37,759 nucleotides of DNA from Microcaldota archaeon (GTDB taxonomy: Archaea; Micrarchaeota; Micrarchaeia; Micrarchaeales; CABMGC01), in the NCBI GenBank assembly GCA_021802765.1, contig JAJZRI010000007.1:1-37759 (forward strand). Direction: 5' to 3'. The translations under genes were made by a program, and so were the position numbers. Positions 21,360 to 30,123 of this stretch are shown piece by piece (position 1 is the first letter of the stretch; every line of letters starts with the position of its first letter). The notes under the pieces were generated by a model. The model did no database searches, was not told the origin of the DNA, and worked only from the letters and a program-made list of their open reading frames with translations.

Positions 21360-23780
21360 TTATTCGCCTGCGTCTTCCTCTTCGCCCTCGGATTCCTGAA
21401 CTGGCGCATTTTCTGCCGCGCCTTCCTGTGAATCGTCGACCGCGTGCTCTGTCTTTTTTGGCTTCTCTTTCCTCTTCGAACGCTTTGCCATTTCAGCCTT
21501 GGCTGACTTTGCAACTTCCTTGTTCTTGTCATCCATCATGTGCGCCATTAATTCAAGACTGGTGTCTGGATTCTTTATGATACCAATCTTGGTGGCTGTG
21601 CCATACGCATCCTCCTTGCCTCCTGACGATTTGTACTCTACACCGGTTTTCTCCAGCGTCTCGTATATTGATTCAATATTCTGGCTGCCGATCTCGGGCC
21701 TTGAAGCAAGCGAATGCAATGGCAATGTTGCGCGGTCGAGGTCCTTTAGGGCGCTGGCAACATTCGCCTCTGCTGCAGCAGACCTAGTCTCGTCGTTCCT
21801 TGATTTCGCATCCTCGTAGTCCTTCTTGGCACTCTTTAGCTTTTCCGCAGCAGCATTGACGTTTGCAGTTTCTCTCTGCGTTAGGTCATGAAGCTCGCTT
21901 TCAGAAAGCCGAATTGTGCTGTTTGCTATTGCCGATGCCCGCACTTCAGGATTTGAAGGCACTTCTCTTGCCTCTCTTCCGAAGGCAATGTCCTTGACCA
22001 CATCCTCTGGCATGTTTTTATTAAGCATTGCGCGGGCCTTTATGGAATTAAGGCGGTCTATATGCGCTTGGTCATACTTGAGCCCAAGAGTAAGCTCTTT
22101 TTCGCTGTCGCCCTTTAATTGCGCGGCGCTGGTTGGTGCGCTTCTTAGCTGCGCAGTCCGACTATTGATCTTCTCAGTGGTCGCAGTTATGTCCTTATCG
22201 ATTGTTTCAAGGTGTGCAGCGAGGATCTTTGGATCTTTTGTTTGAGCAACGGACATCTCTCTAAGTTTCAGGGTCCTGTTTGCAACGGCCTTTGCCCAGT
22301 CGCTTTCATTCTCGTTGGCAAGCTTGTCCGAATGTATTGTGGATTTCCTTATCGCACCTTCATGATTCGTTTTTCCGGCGCGGGTATTAATAATTGCTGC
22401 CGCGGTGGCAGCAGCGGCGGAGGCGAATTTTATTGATTGAGGCGTTGTTGATTTTTCTTGAGCGTTTACGAGCTTGTGCAGTAGCAGGTTCTTTGCCTCC
22501 CTTGGACCGGTTGTGCCTTCAGCAGCCTTTCCTCGGCTTATGGCCGCGGCGAAATCCTTTACGTTCTTATAGGCGGAACCTTTAAGGATCTCTTTGGCAG
22601 CTGCGCGGTCACCTTTAAGCGTGGCAGTTATTGCAGGGCCATTCACAAGGCTCCTAAGCGCGCTTCCTGCAAGTGTTTTTTGCGGCGCCGTATCTTCCTT
22701 GTACCCTTTAGCTATTTCCCTTCTTGCTTCACGCTTTACATCTCTCCTTTGGGATTTTGTCATGTTTGAATAGCCGCCATATTCCGCAACTCTGGCAGTC
22801 GCTCTTTCCTTTGCAGTGGCAAGCGACTCGAGTGTATGCGCTCTTCCTTTCGTTTGGTCTTCGTTTGGCTGCCTTGCTCCCGTGGCCAGTCTCCTAGCTT
22901 CGACGACTTTGTTGGCCTTGCGGCCTGTCGCCCGCAATAAAGTGTAACCTGGAACGGCTATTGCAGCAGTTGTATTGATGAAGGATTTGAGTGATGCGCG
23001 GTTCTTGCTTCCCTCTGGGGCAATACGTAATTTTGGATCTTGTACTCTAAAATCATGCCCGCCTCTGGCCAATTTTATTGGATTTGTGTATACATAATTT
23101 TTAATCGCCTTCGCCGGTTTTGTTGAAAATTGATAGACTTTGCTGCCTTTGAGTGCGCCTACAGCGCGTGAATTTGCCATTTTATATTTTGAGTGTTGAT
23201 ATGAACCATTAATTTTTTTAAGCGTCCGAGAAATTGCACTTGGTCCGCCTCTGGCTTGGCTTGCTGTCTTCATTTCTTTTGCCACTGCTTTTACTGGCTT
23301 GTAGAGCAGACCTTCCCCGACTTTTTTAGACATTTGCCATGTCTTTGACCCTTTTGCGGTCTGCGCGGCCTTTGATATCTTTGGCCATCTTGTTGCAAAG
23401 CGGCTTGGAGCCGCACTGGAAGCGGCTTTTCCCTGCGGATTCTTGATGCCGCGCATTATTGATCTTGAGCCAACTCTTGACATGAAGGCGCGGCCTATTC
23501 CTCTTGATACCTTGGCGACCGTTCTGCTTCCGAGCCTAGTAGTCGCACCTATTCCTGAACCGTGAATAAATGCGGCAGCAAAATTGAACCCAGTCTTCCC
23601 TGCAACTGATGCTTTTCCACCTGGATTTATTCCAGCCAGGGTGGAAAGGCCGAAGAAATTGAATAGGCTGTATCCTCGATTAAGCCCTGCTGCAGCAACA
23701 AGAAGAATCAGTATTATAATAATAGGTATCATAGCGTTTATCGCGCCGAGCGAGAGCAGAATACCAAACAAGGCCAACAT
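21360..23780 (-). CDS. 806-aa membrane-anchored basic/coiled-coil protein
   Basis: One long N-terminal hydrophobic segment (about 1-34, with MIPIIIILILLVAAAG) anchors a large, presumably cytoplasmic, protein. Residues about 50-450 are very rich in Lys, Arg, Ala, Ser and Gly (pI clearly high; e.g. SRTVAKVSRGIGRAF, RRDVKREARREIAKG). Residues about 480-740 are Ala/Lys/Glu helical coiled coil. The last 45 residues are strongly acidic (ESEGEEEDAGE). This basic-to-acidic layout could bind nucleic acid or a filament. It has its own TATA box and lies between the VirB6-like array and the VirB4-like operon, which suggests a scaffold or substrate-handling part. No family recognised. Confidence 0.7.
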   Translation of the reverse strand: MLALFGILLSLGAINAMIPIIIILILLVAAAGLNRGYSLFNFFGLSTLAGINPGGKASVAGKTGFNFAAAFIHGSGIGATTRLGSRTVAKVSRGIGRAFMSRVGSRSIMRGIKNPQGKAASSAAPSRFATRWPKISKAAQTAKGSKTWQMSKKVGEGLLYKPVKAVAKEMKTASQARGGPSAISRTLKKINGSYQHSKYKMANSRAVGALKGSKVYQFSTKPAKAIKNYVYTNPIKLARGGHDFRVQDPKLRIAPEGSKNRASLKSFINTTAAIAVPGYTLLRATGRKANKVVEARRLATGARQPNEDQTKGRAHTLESLATAKERATARVAEYGGYSNMTKSQRRDVKREARREIAKGYKEDTAPQKTLAGSALRSLVNGPAITATLKGDRAAAKEILKGSAYKNVKDFAAAISRGKAAEGTTGPREAKNLLLHKLVNAQEKSTTPQSIKFASAAAATAAAIINTRAGKTNHEGAIRKSTIHSDKLANENESDWAKAVANRTLKLREMSVAQTKDPKILAAHLETIDKDITATTEKINSRTAQLRSAPTSAAQLKGDSEKELTLGLKYDQAHIDRLNSIKARAMLNKNMPEDVVKDIAFGREAREVPSNPEVRASAIANSTIRLSESELHDLTQRETANVNAAAEKLKSAKKDYEDAKSRNDETRSAAAEANVASALKDLDRATLPLHSLASRPEIGSQNIESIYETLEKTGVEYKSSGGKEDAYGTATKIGIIKNPDTSLELMAHMMDDKNKEVAKSAKAEMAKRSKRKEKPKKTEHAVDDSQEGAAENAPVQESEGEEEDAGE

Positions 23781-23810
23781 TTTCTCAACGTATATTATGA
23801 TTTTTCAGGT

Positions 23811-23820
23811 ATAAATATCC
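23811..23820 (-). promoter_or_regulatory. TATA box of the 806-aa gene
   Basis: The minus strand reads GGATATTTAT, centred about 34 nt upstream of the ATG at 23780, predicting a leader under 10 nt. It lies just before the end of the VirB6-like array, allowing separate expression. Confidence 0.55.
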
Positions 23821-23823
23821 AGC

Positions 23824-24906
23824 TCATACAAGCGCCCTGAGCTTGGACGAGGTCTTGCCCATGCCCCCGAGGATCTCTGCCATCTGTGTTATCAGCATAT
23901 ATGTCATGGAGATTATGAGCGCCGGAAAGAACAGTATAGATAGCCAGTAAGAAGACATTGTTCCTTGCACCTGGGAAAGCGTCTGCGCAAGCGGAGAGCT
24001 TGGAGAGGCTGCAGTTGAAAGGGAATTGGGCATGCTTGAGTACTGGTTGAGCACGCTCTGCGTCTGGGCAAGCTGAAGCTGTATGCTGTTTGAAGTGAAA
24101 TAATATGCCACAGAGAATAGTATTGGCATTATGAAATAGAAGCCTATGGCCATTGCTATCATCATTCCGCCGAGGTTCCTTGTGGGTATGAGCGCCCTGA
24201 AGATGACTCCGGGTATGAGAAAGACGGGTATTGCTGCATACATGAAGAAGGTTATCAGGTAATACTGAGTATAAAGCGATATGAATGCGTCGAACATCAT
24301 ACCGAGTATGGAGAATGCCGGATAGAAAAACAGGTAATAGAAAGGTAGGGTGAGGATTGGTAGGACGTTTGGTATCTGCACGCCGTTTATGGAACCTTGT
24401 ATGTTGAAAGTCGTATAGGAGCTGTCTATTGCCGCAATGTAAAATAGGTTGGATGCTGTAGAATATGTGCTATTTATTGTCGTTGATATGTAGGCTAGCG
24501 CAGCATCATACGGATTTATTGCGCCGACCGTTATGGATGGCAATAGTCCGAAGAAGACTGCGGCTATGAATACGAACAATGCACCGATCATTGCTGAGGC
24601 AGTGGCCTCGTATAACTCGGCTATGCCAAAAGTTTTTAGCCGCTCATTCCTAAGAGCTATTCCGAACATGAATATGACCGCAGCGATAGTATAGGACAGG
24701 GTCACAGCTATGAACAGGATCGGGAAATACTGCGCCCATTCTTTTGTTATTATTGGGTCGGAAGTAGTGCAGTACCATGGTGCAAAGGTATTTACAACCC
24801 CAGATGTACCGCTTCCACAATACTGGTCCAGTATGGGTATGCTTGAGTGCATCGTGCCTATCAGCGCGGCAATTGCAAACGATAGCATGAGTATCTGGTA
24901 TTTCAT
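23824..24906 (-). CDS. VirB6/TrbL-like polytopic membrane protein, paralogue 6
   Basis: 360 aa with a signal-like N-terminus (LSFAIAALIGTMHSS), an external cysteine-bearing loop (DQYCGSG, WYCTTSD) and about six membrane helices. It carries the two landmarks of the array: a TM-loop-TM unit with a charged loop (FGIALRNERLKTFGIAELYEA, about 81-101) and FRALIPTRNLGG (236-247) entering the next helix, IAMAIGFYFIMP. The C-terminus ends with a short amphipathic segment, EILGGMGKTSSKLRALV. VirB6/TrbL proteins form the inner-membrane channel of T4SS, and archaeal CedA is comparable. It is the last gene of the six, 8 nt after paralogue 5. Confidence 0.7.
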   Translation of the reverse strand: MKYQILMLSFAIAALIGTMHSSIPILDQYCGSGTSGVVNTFAPWYCTTSDPIITKEWAQYFPILFIAVTLSYTIAAVIFMFGIALRNERLKTFGIAELYEATASAMIGALFVFIAAVFFGLLPSITVGAINPYDAALAYISTTINSTYSTASNLFYIAAIDSSYTTFNIQGSINGVQIPNVLPILTLPFYYLFFYPAFSILGMMFDAFISLYTQYYLITFFMYAAIPVFLIPGVIFRALIPTRNLGGMMIAMAIGFYFIMPILFSVAYYFTSNSIQLQLAQTQSVLNQYSSMPNSLSTAASPSSPLAQTLSQVQGTMSSYWLSILFFPALIISMTYMLITQMAEILGGMGKTSSKLRALV

Positions 24907-24914
24907 ATAACGAC

Positions 24915-26036
24915 CTATAATATTCTTGTCATGAGCGAAAAGAGATCCATCCTTTCGCCTATTGCCTTGGAGAAGTCAACTATGAATGCATCCACCACTA
25001 TCAGATTTAGCAGTGGTATCAATATAAGGCCTGCAGAGACAAATCCGCCATACACTATGAATGGGGTAAGGATCTGGTTGAATGGTATCGCATTGCCAAA
25101 TATCCAGTTTATTGGAAGTGCTAGTATGCCGGGAATTATTATGCTTGCCAGGGATGGAAGAGTGCAGGCATTGCCATGCAGTGGAAGGCCGGCGCATGCG
25201 GTGGCCTGGGCGTTTAGCATTGCCGTGTCTATAAAACCATAAGTGAGCATTGCCATAAGGGGGAACACAAATCCAAGCCCTATCCCGAATGCTATCATCG
25301 CGCCACCGAAGCTCTTTGTTATACTAAATGACCTTGCAATCAGTCCGAGTATCAGGAATACAGAGAGTAAAAGCATAGATGCGCTAAGGACTATCTGCAG
25401 CAGCTCAGAAGCCAGTATTGCAGCAAAATATGCCTGTATGTATGGTATTACGTATTGGTGCACCAGCACTATCGGAAATAGCGCTATTGAGAAGCTAACG
25501 CCTATTCCGGGCCCGGCAGGACTTGGCATGAACGGATATGGCTCTGGAGGGAGGAACACAGATAGTGTAGGATTTATGCCGAGCACGATGGACATCCAGT
25601 ATAGGCTCTGCGTAAACGAGGCTGCATTGAGGTTGAACTGGTACATTTCGCATAATGACAGTCCGTATATGTCAGATATGCCGGATGACGAGGGAGTGTT
25701 GGCCACATTTGGATCGCATGTTGTAGGCAGTATGCCTAGTGAGCGCATTGGGCTTACCGGACTGACAGTGCATATGGCAGTGGAGAAGCTCAGGAAGATT
25801 ATTGCAAATACTATTGTCACAAGCGCGTCGTATATCTTTGCACGGGCCCATGTCCGTATGTCCGTCCTTCCCATAAGCGGGCTAAGAGCATAGATCAACC
25901 CGACTATAGTTATTATCGCCAGAGCGGCAATGAGGATTACAGGGAACCAGACGTTTGGACCAGAGGTAAGGAAACTGGTTATGCTTCCAGTGCAGTAATT
26001 TGCAATCAGCAATATTCCAGGAAGCAGGTTAATCAT
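24915..26036 (-). CDS. VirB6/TrbL-like polytopic membrane protein, paralogue 5
   Basis: 373 aa, six or seven membrane helices. The N-terminus is MINLLPGILLIANYC. The first TM-loop-TM unit contains PLMGRTDIRTWARAKIYDA. The array signature is ARSFSITKSFGG (234-245), running into MIAFGIGLGFVFP. The external loop before it is proline-rich (FLPPEPYPFMPSPAGPG) and holds cysteines further upstream. The C-terminus is KAIGERMDLFSLMTRIL. The start codon overlaps the stop of the preceding paralogue (ATGA), so translation is coupled. It probably forms part of a hetero-oligomeric membrane channel with its five sisters. Confidence 0.7.
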   Translation of the reverse strand: MINLLPGILLIANYCTGSITSFLTSGPNVWFPVILIAALAIITIVGLIYALSPLMGRTDIRTWARAKIYDALVTIVFAIIFLSFSTAICTVSPVSPMRSLGILPTTCDPNVANTPSSSGISDIYGLSLCEMYQFNLNAASFTQSLYWMSIVLGINPTLSVFLPPEPYPFMPSPAGPGIGVSFSIALFPIVLVHQYVIPYIQAYFAAILASELLQIVLSASMLLLSVFLILGLIARSFSITKSFGGAMIAFGIGLGFVFPLMAMLTYGFIDTAMLNAQATACAGLPLHGNACTLPSLASIIIPGILALPINWIFGNAIPFNQILTPFIVYGGFVSAGLILIPLLNLIVVDAFIVDFSKAIGERMDLFSLMTRIL

Positions 26037-27238
26037 AGCAATCTACCCAGAGCCCTTGAACCCTGCACTGAAGGGGCACCCAGTATGTTTCCAAGTTTCT
26101 CGACCATTTCATAGGATATCAGCATGGCGATTATTAATCCCACCATGTTGATTCCGGTAAACTCCACGCCTATCACGAATGAGTATACATCATCATAGTA
26201 AAGATCACCGAAATTAAATGTGATGAGGTTTAGGTATTTGCTCCAGGAATTCGTAAGGAAGCTGCTGGAGCCATCGCAGAGTATCTGCATACTCTGCGGT
26301 AGCTGTGATTGCTGCGATGCTCCGCTTGCAGAATTGAAATTCTGCGAGCAGAAGCCTTTGCCCATTGCAGGGTCAGAAGCAGGACCCACTACTGAGAACG
26401 GGTATATCAATGCAGGGAAGATAATATAAAAGGCTATAAAGAGCGCTATGAAAGACCCCCCTGCAGGCCTTGTCCATGGGAACGATCTTAGGGCTATACC
26501 GACATAGAGGAATATGGGGAAGAGGAAGTAGATTATGAACAGCAGAATTATGAGAAACATCCCCAGGAACATGGAACCGAAATAAGTAAGCTGCGCATCC
26601 CAGAGGAGAGTGGTCACCAATGACATGCCCTGGAAGGGTACGAAGGCTATTCCAAATGAATTTGGCATCAGATGGATGGTCAACCCGCCGTTCGGAGGGC
26701 TGCCCGTAGCAAAGAAGTTTGTGATGTAGAGATTCAGGAAGATTCCGGCCCAATTCTCTAGTCCTGCTATTATCATATTGTCCTGGAAGTTGGAGCATAG
26801 GTTGATGTAGAATGCGGAAGTCGAAGAGGTTGAAGCCGTTGGCGCGCCTGTGTTGAGCGCGGCCAAGGCCGTAAAGAAATGCATTGCGGCAGGCACTAGG
26901 TGCATCCCGGTTCCCACCGCGGCGATTATAAGTATATTTCCAAATGCCTCGAGCATCTCGGTCTTCGAGAAATTCATAAGGGCGTCGATGTGGAAAGCAA
27001 ATCCGAAGGCATAGGCTACGCCTAGCACGATAAGCATCATCAGAACTACAAGCAAGGCAACTGAGACTATAGATCCGTAACCGGTTATTCCTGAAAGCAC
27101 TGGAAGATAAGGATTTTGCGATCCTGAAGAAAATATGCTAGTGCAATCTACTATAGGCTGCGGTGCAGACGAAGCTGCCGATACTATCGTAGACAGGATT
27201 ATTGCAAAGAGCAGTATTGAAATTGCGGTTTTATTCAT
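26033..27238 (-). CDS. VirB6/TrbL-like polytopic membrane protein, paralogue 4
   Basis: 401 aa from the ATG at 27238, which has a GTGGT element upstream; a GTG three codons earlier is possible. A clear signal peptide (ISILLFAIILSTIVSAAS) is followed by an external cysteine (IVDCTSIF). The TM-loop-TM unit reads FHIDALMNFSKTEMLEAFG (82-100), and the array signature is LRSFPWTRPAGG (250-261), leading to FIALFIAFYIIFP. A large external region of about 60 residues with Cys, Gly and Gln (KGFCSQNFNSASG) precedes the last helix. The C-terminus is LGAPSVQGSRALGRLL. Confidence 0.7.
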   Translation of the reverse strand: MNKTAISILLFAIILSTIVSAASSAPQPIVDCTSIFSSGSQNPYLPVLSGITGYGSIVSVALLVVLMMLIVLGVAYAFGFAFHIDALMNFSKTEMLEAFGNILIIAAVGTGMHLVPAAMHFFTALAALNTGAPTASTSSTSAFYINLCSNFQDNMIIAGLENWAGIFLNLYITNFFATGSPPNGGLTIHLMPNSFGIAFVPFQGMSLVTTLLWDAQLTYFGSMFLGMFLIILLFIIYFLFPIFLYVGIALRSFPWTRPAGGSFIALFIAFYIIFPALIYPFSVVGPASDPAMGKGFCSQNFNSASGASQQSQLPQSMQILCDGSSSFLTNSWSKYLNLITFNFGDLYYDDVYSFVIGVEFTGINMVGLIIAMLISYEMVEKLGNILGAPSVQGSRALGRLL

Positions 27239-27247
27239 GATTACCAC

Positions 27248-28879
27248 TCATATGAACCTGGACAGACCAATTATCGTGGTTTCACCGCCTATAATGGACG
27301 AGATTCCGGTCATGGCAGACAGGCATATCAGTAAGTTTAATATCGGGAGTATGAAGCCAGCGACCGAGATTATGCCGTACATATTTGTAAGTGAAGTCAG
27401 GGTAGCGACAAGATTGTGCGGATTCATCTGCGATATGCAGCTCTGACCTCCCGTTGGACTGAAGAATGGGGATACCAGATTGTTTGAGCCCAATGCAAAG
27501 TTGCTTGCAAACAGCGACAGTACGCCCTGCACTGCTATTGTTGCGCTTGATACAAGGGTGGAGAGCAGTATCTCGGCTTCTGTAGGCAGTATCGTACCGG
27601 ATGAAGGATAGCACGAATAGAATGTGATTATGTCTTTTGCATTTGGGAATGCGTAAAGGCTTAGGTTCTTCTTTACATAGCATGGGGGAGGTGAGTCAAA
27701 TGGCTTGGCCTCGCTTGTAGGGACCGAAGTGCAGGCATTCATGGTAGCGGGCCAGCCCTGCGGCTGCAGATTCTTGTAGATGTAGCTTGTCTGTAGCGTG
27801 TTTGCACTTGTGTAGCAATAAAGGACATCGGCATTGTTGCTGCCTTGCACTGGACCAAAACCACAAAGAGCCATTCCTTGAATCTGGCTGGATCCTATCG
27901 CAGGCTGAGCAACGAGATTGTTGAGCGCAGAGTATTCTATCAGGAAGATGGTTGGCAATATGAGTACGCCAACTATTGTTGCGGCTATTATCAGCCCGCC
28001 TGCTCTTCTTGTGAACGGGATAGTCCTTAGCACTATGCCTGCCCCGAGAAGGTACGGCCAGAATAACAATAGCATCAGTATTATAACCAGCTCTAGCGTC
28101 ATCATGTAATTGGAGAGTATGGCCTGGGTGGCTATCGTAGGCATTATCGTACGATGGAGCACGTAGCCATTGAATGGTTTGTAGCTTAGCTGTAGGCTTT
28201 CGGCCCTTGGGATGATTGGTGCGATGCACTCGACAGGGAAGCAGACGCCTATGTAGGGGTTGAGGTTCCTGAGGAAGAAGATTATGCTCTCCAGATTATA
28301 GATTGAATTCAGCTCAAATATGGACTGGTTCGTCATGTTAGCTATGACGACATATGTTGAGGCAAGGCCGTAATCTATGTTGGTGGTTATCTGGTCGGCG
28401 GAGGCCTTGGGGCCATTTGATCCTATGAGGTTCTGGCAGATTGCAGTGGTAGGGTATGGAAGGCCAGTGGCAGGGTCATGCTGGGTAGAGCTTATCATCC
28501 ATACCATGTTGTTCTTGAGGTAAGTGTTGCATATCTTTGAGAAATCTGAGGTGTGGGATCCTAAAAGCCCTGAGAAGCTGATGCTGGCAGAAGTTCCTAC
28601 GAGATAGAGTACTGCAACTATTATTACGACTAAAAATATGCTGCCGGCTGCCTGCTCCACCTCGGATATTGCGGAGGATTTTATCCTCGCATTATTAAGG
28701 AAGTAACCTATCATGTAATACACTCCTGCAAGCAGAACTGCAAGCAGCGAGGCTATTAAGAGGACAGGGAACCAGTTTGTGAAGGCAGAATATGGCGCGG
28801 TTATCGAAGTTGATGATGCCGCAGTGGCAATTGCAATGAAGGCCAGGGCAATTGGTACATATTTTAGCATCAATTTCAT
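27248..28879 (-). CDS. VirB6/TrbL-like polytopic membrane protein, paralogue 3 (longest)
   Basis: 543 aa, longer than its sisters because of two large external loops. One (about 105-235) has several cysteines (FSKICNTY, TTAICQNL, GVCFPVECIAP), and one lies after the signature (CYTSANTLQTSY, MNACTSVP, FYSCYPSSG). N-terminal signal peptide (IALAFIAIATAASS). The TM-loop-TM unit holds NNARIKSSAISEVEQAAG, and the array signature is LRTIPFTRRAGG (284-295). The ATG is preceded by GGTGA, a fair ribosome binding site. The disulfide-rich exterior may form the visible face of the channel or contact the pilus. Confidence 0.7.
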   Translation of the reverse strand: MKLMLKYVPIALAFIAIATAASSTSITAPYSAFTNWFPVLLIASLLAVLLAGVYYMIGYFLNNARIKSSAISEVEQAAGSIFLVVIIVAVLYLVGTSASISFSGLLGSHTSDFSKICNTYLKNNMVWMISSTQHDPATGLPYPTTAICQNLIGSNGPKASADQITTNIDYGLASTYVVIANMTNQSIFELNSIYNLESIIFFLRNLNPYIGVCFPVECIAPIIPRAESLQLSYKPFNGYVLHRTIMPTIATQAILSNYMMTLELVIILMLLLFWPYLLGAGIVLRTIPFTRRAGGLIIAATIVGVLILPTIFLIEYSALNNLVAQPAIGSSQIQGMALCGFGPVQGSNNADVLYCYTSANTLQTSYIYKNLQPQGWPATMNACTSVPTSEAKPFDSPPPCYVKKNLSLYAFPNAKDIITFYSCYPSSGTILPTEAEILLSTLVSSATIAVQGVLSLFASNFALGSNNLVSPFFSPTGGQSCISQMNPHNLVATLTSLTNMYGIISVAGFILPILNLLICLSAMTGISSIIGGETTIIGLSRFI

Positions 28880-28883
28880 ATCG

Positions 28884-30119
28884 TCACCAGAACGGGCCTA
28901 CGCTTAGCATCCTGCCTATCCCATTGAGGCCCTTTGTCAGCCCCTGTGAGAATGCGAGGGTTATTGCAAGGTCGAGTCCTATCAGGAATATGGCATTGAA
29001 CACGTATTCTGCCGTCTTTAGAGAATAAGTGACCATTATCTGGGGTAGCGCATATGTGACCTCAAGCACGCCGACAAGCCCGCCGAGTATTCCGCCGCCC
29101 TGGGCTATGCTCGATGAAAGGAACGAATTCGGTATCTGTATGCTTGCAAAGATGTTTCCCAGAGGGGAAGTGGCAGAACCCAGCTTCTGCGGCGGGGTAT
29201 TGAATAGCTGGTTTGTGTCAACCTGCTGGAGCTTGTAGGCTGCTGTGAACTGGCTGTAGGGATTGCACAAAGACCCGGTAGTTGCATTGCATGAGGTGTA
29301 TATCCAGTGGAAAAGATAGCTGTTCATGAGTATAGCCAGAGGTAGTATGAAATAGAAGCCCACTGCAAGTGAAAGGAAGGTGTCCGATGATTCGCGGAGT
29401 TTTGGTCCTGCAAAAGGAATCGACCTCATTATAAGGGCGAGCGGGACTATCACGGTCAGTGCCAGGGACTGTATCATTGGAAGCAGGAGGTATATCATGA
29501 AAAGTACGCCGAAGGACACCACGATAAGTGCCTCAAATGTAGATCCTAAAGCTCCGCTAAAACCAAACAGAGTGCCCATGAGGCCCGGGCTGAATGAGAT
29601 GCTTACAAAGCCTTCCACAACGTTTTCAAGCGCCTCGTCGATTATGCTTGCAAGGTTTGCGTTTATCGCAAGCAGTACTGACTCGGTGTATATCTGGGAA
29701 AAGAGGGAGAGACCCTGCGAAAACATCAGGTTGCCTATGTACGATTCTGCAAACTGCATCGGATTCTGATAGGTCGTATTAGTTACCTGCGCTGAAGATG
29801 CAACAAGAGCAGAACCTATGTTGCATGTCACGGAGGAGAAGGCTATTAACACTATGATTATGGCTACGCTTATCAGCCCCTGGAAGGCCTCGAACTTTGC
29901 GGCTCCTTTCATCTTCTCCCTGGTTGAGGCCGGGAATATGTTGCTTATTGAGTAGGCTATTGCAGCTATAGAGAATGAAAGGAGGATTACTAGGAAATTG
30001 ATGCCTATCCAGTTGCCGGTGTTCAGGCTTGCGCTTGATGTCACCGAGCCTCCGAATATGCATTCGGAAGAATAGGAGTTGGAGGCAATTCCCAATAGTA
30101 TCGAACCTGGATTTATCAT
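28884..30119 (-). CDS. VirB6/TrbL-like polytopic membrane protein, paralogue 2
   Basis: 411 aa from the ATG at 30119, 4 nt after the stop of paralogue 1; a TTG five codons upstream would overlap that gene. The TM-loop-TM unit has ASTREKMKGAAKFEAFQG (64-81). The signature is divergent: MRSIPFAGPKLRESSDT (231-247) keeps the Arg-Ser-x-Pro-Phe part but lacks the Gly-Gly pair found in the other five. LAVGFYFILP follows as expected. A long helix-rich external or interface segment (about 120-190) is unusual. The C-terminus is GLTKGLNGIGRML. Confidence 0.7.
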   Translation of the reverse strand: MINPGSILLGIASNSYSSECIFGGSVTSSASLNTGNWIGINFLVILLSFSIAAIAYSISNIFPASTREKMKGAAKFEAFQGLISVAIIIVLIAFSSVTCNIGSALVASSAQVTNTTYQNPMQFAESYIGNLMFSQGLSLFSQIYTESVLLAINANLASIIDEALENVVEGFVSISFSPGLMGTLFGFSGALGSTFEALIVVSFGVLFMIYLLLPMIQSLALTVIVPLALIMRSIPFAGPKLRESSDTFLSLAVGFYFILPLAILMNSYLFHWIYTSCNATTGSLCNPYSQFTAAYKLQQVDTNQLFNTPPQKLGSATSPLGNIFASIQIPNSFLSSSIAQGGGILGGLVGVLEVTYALPQIMVTYSLKTAEYVFNAIFLIGLDLAITLAFSQGLTKGLNGIGRMLSVGPFW

Positions 30120-30123
30120 GATA

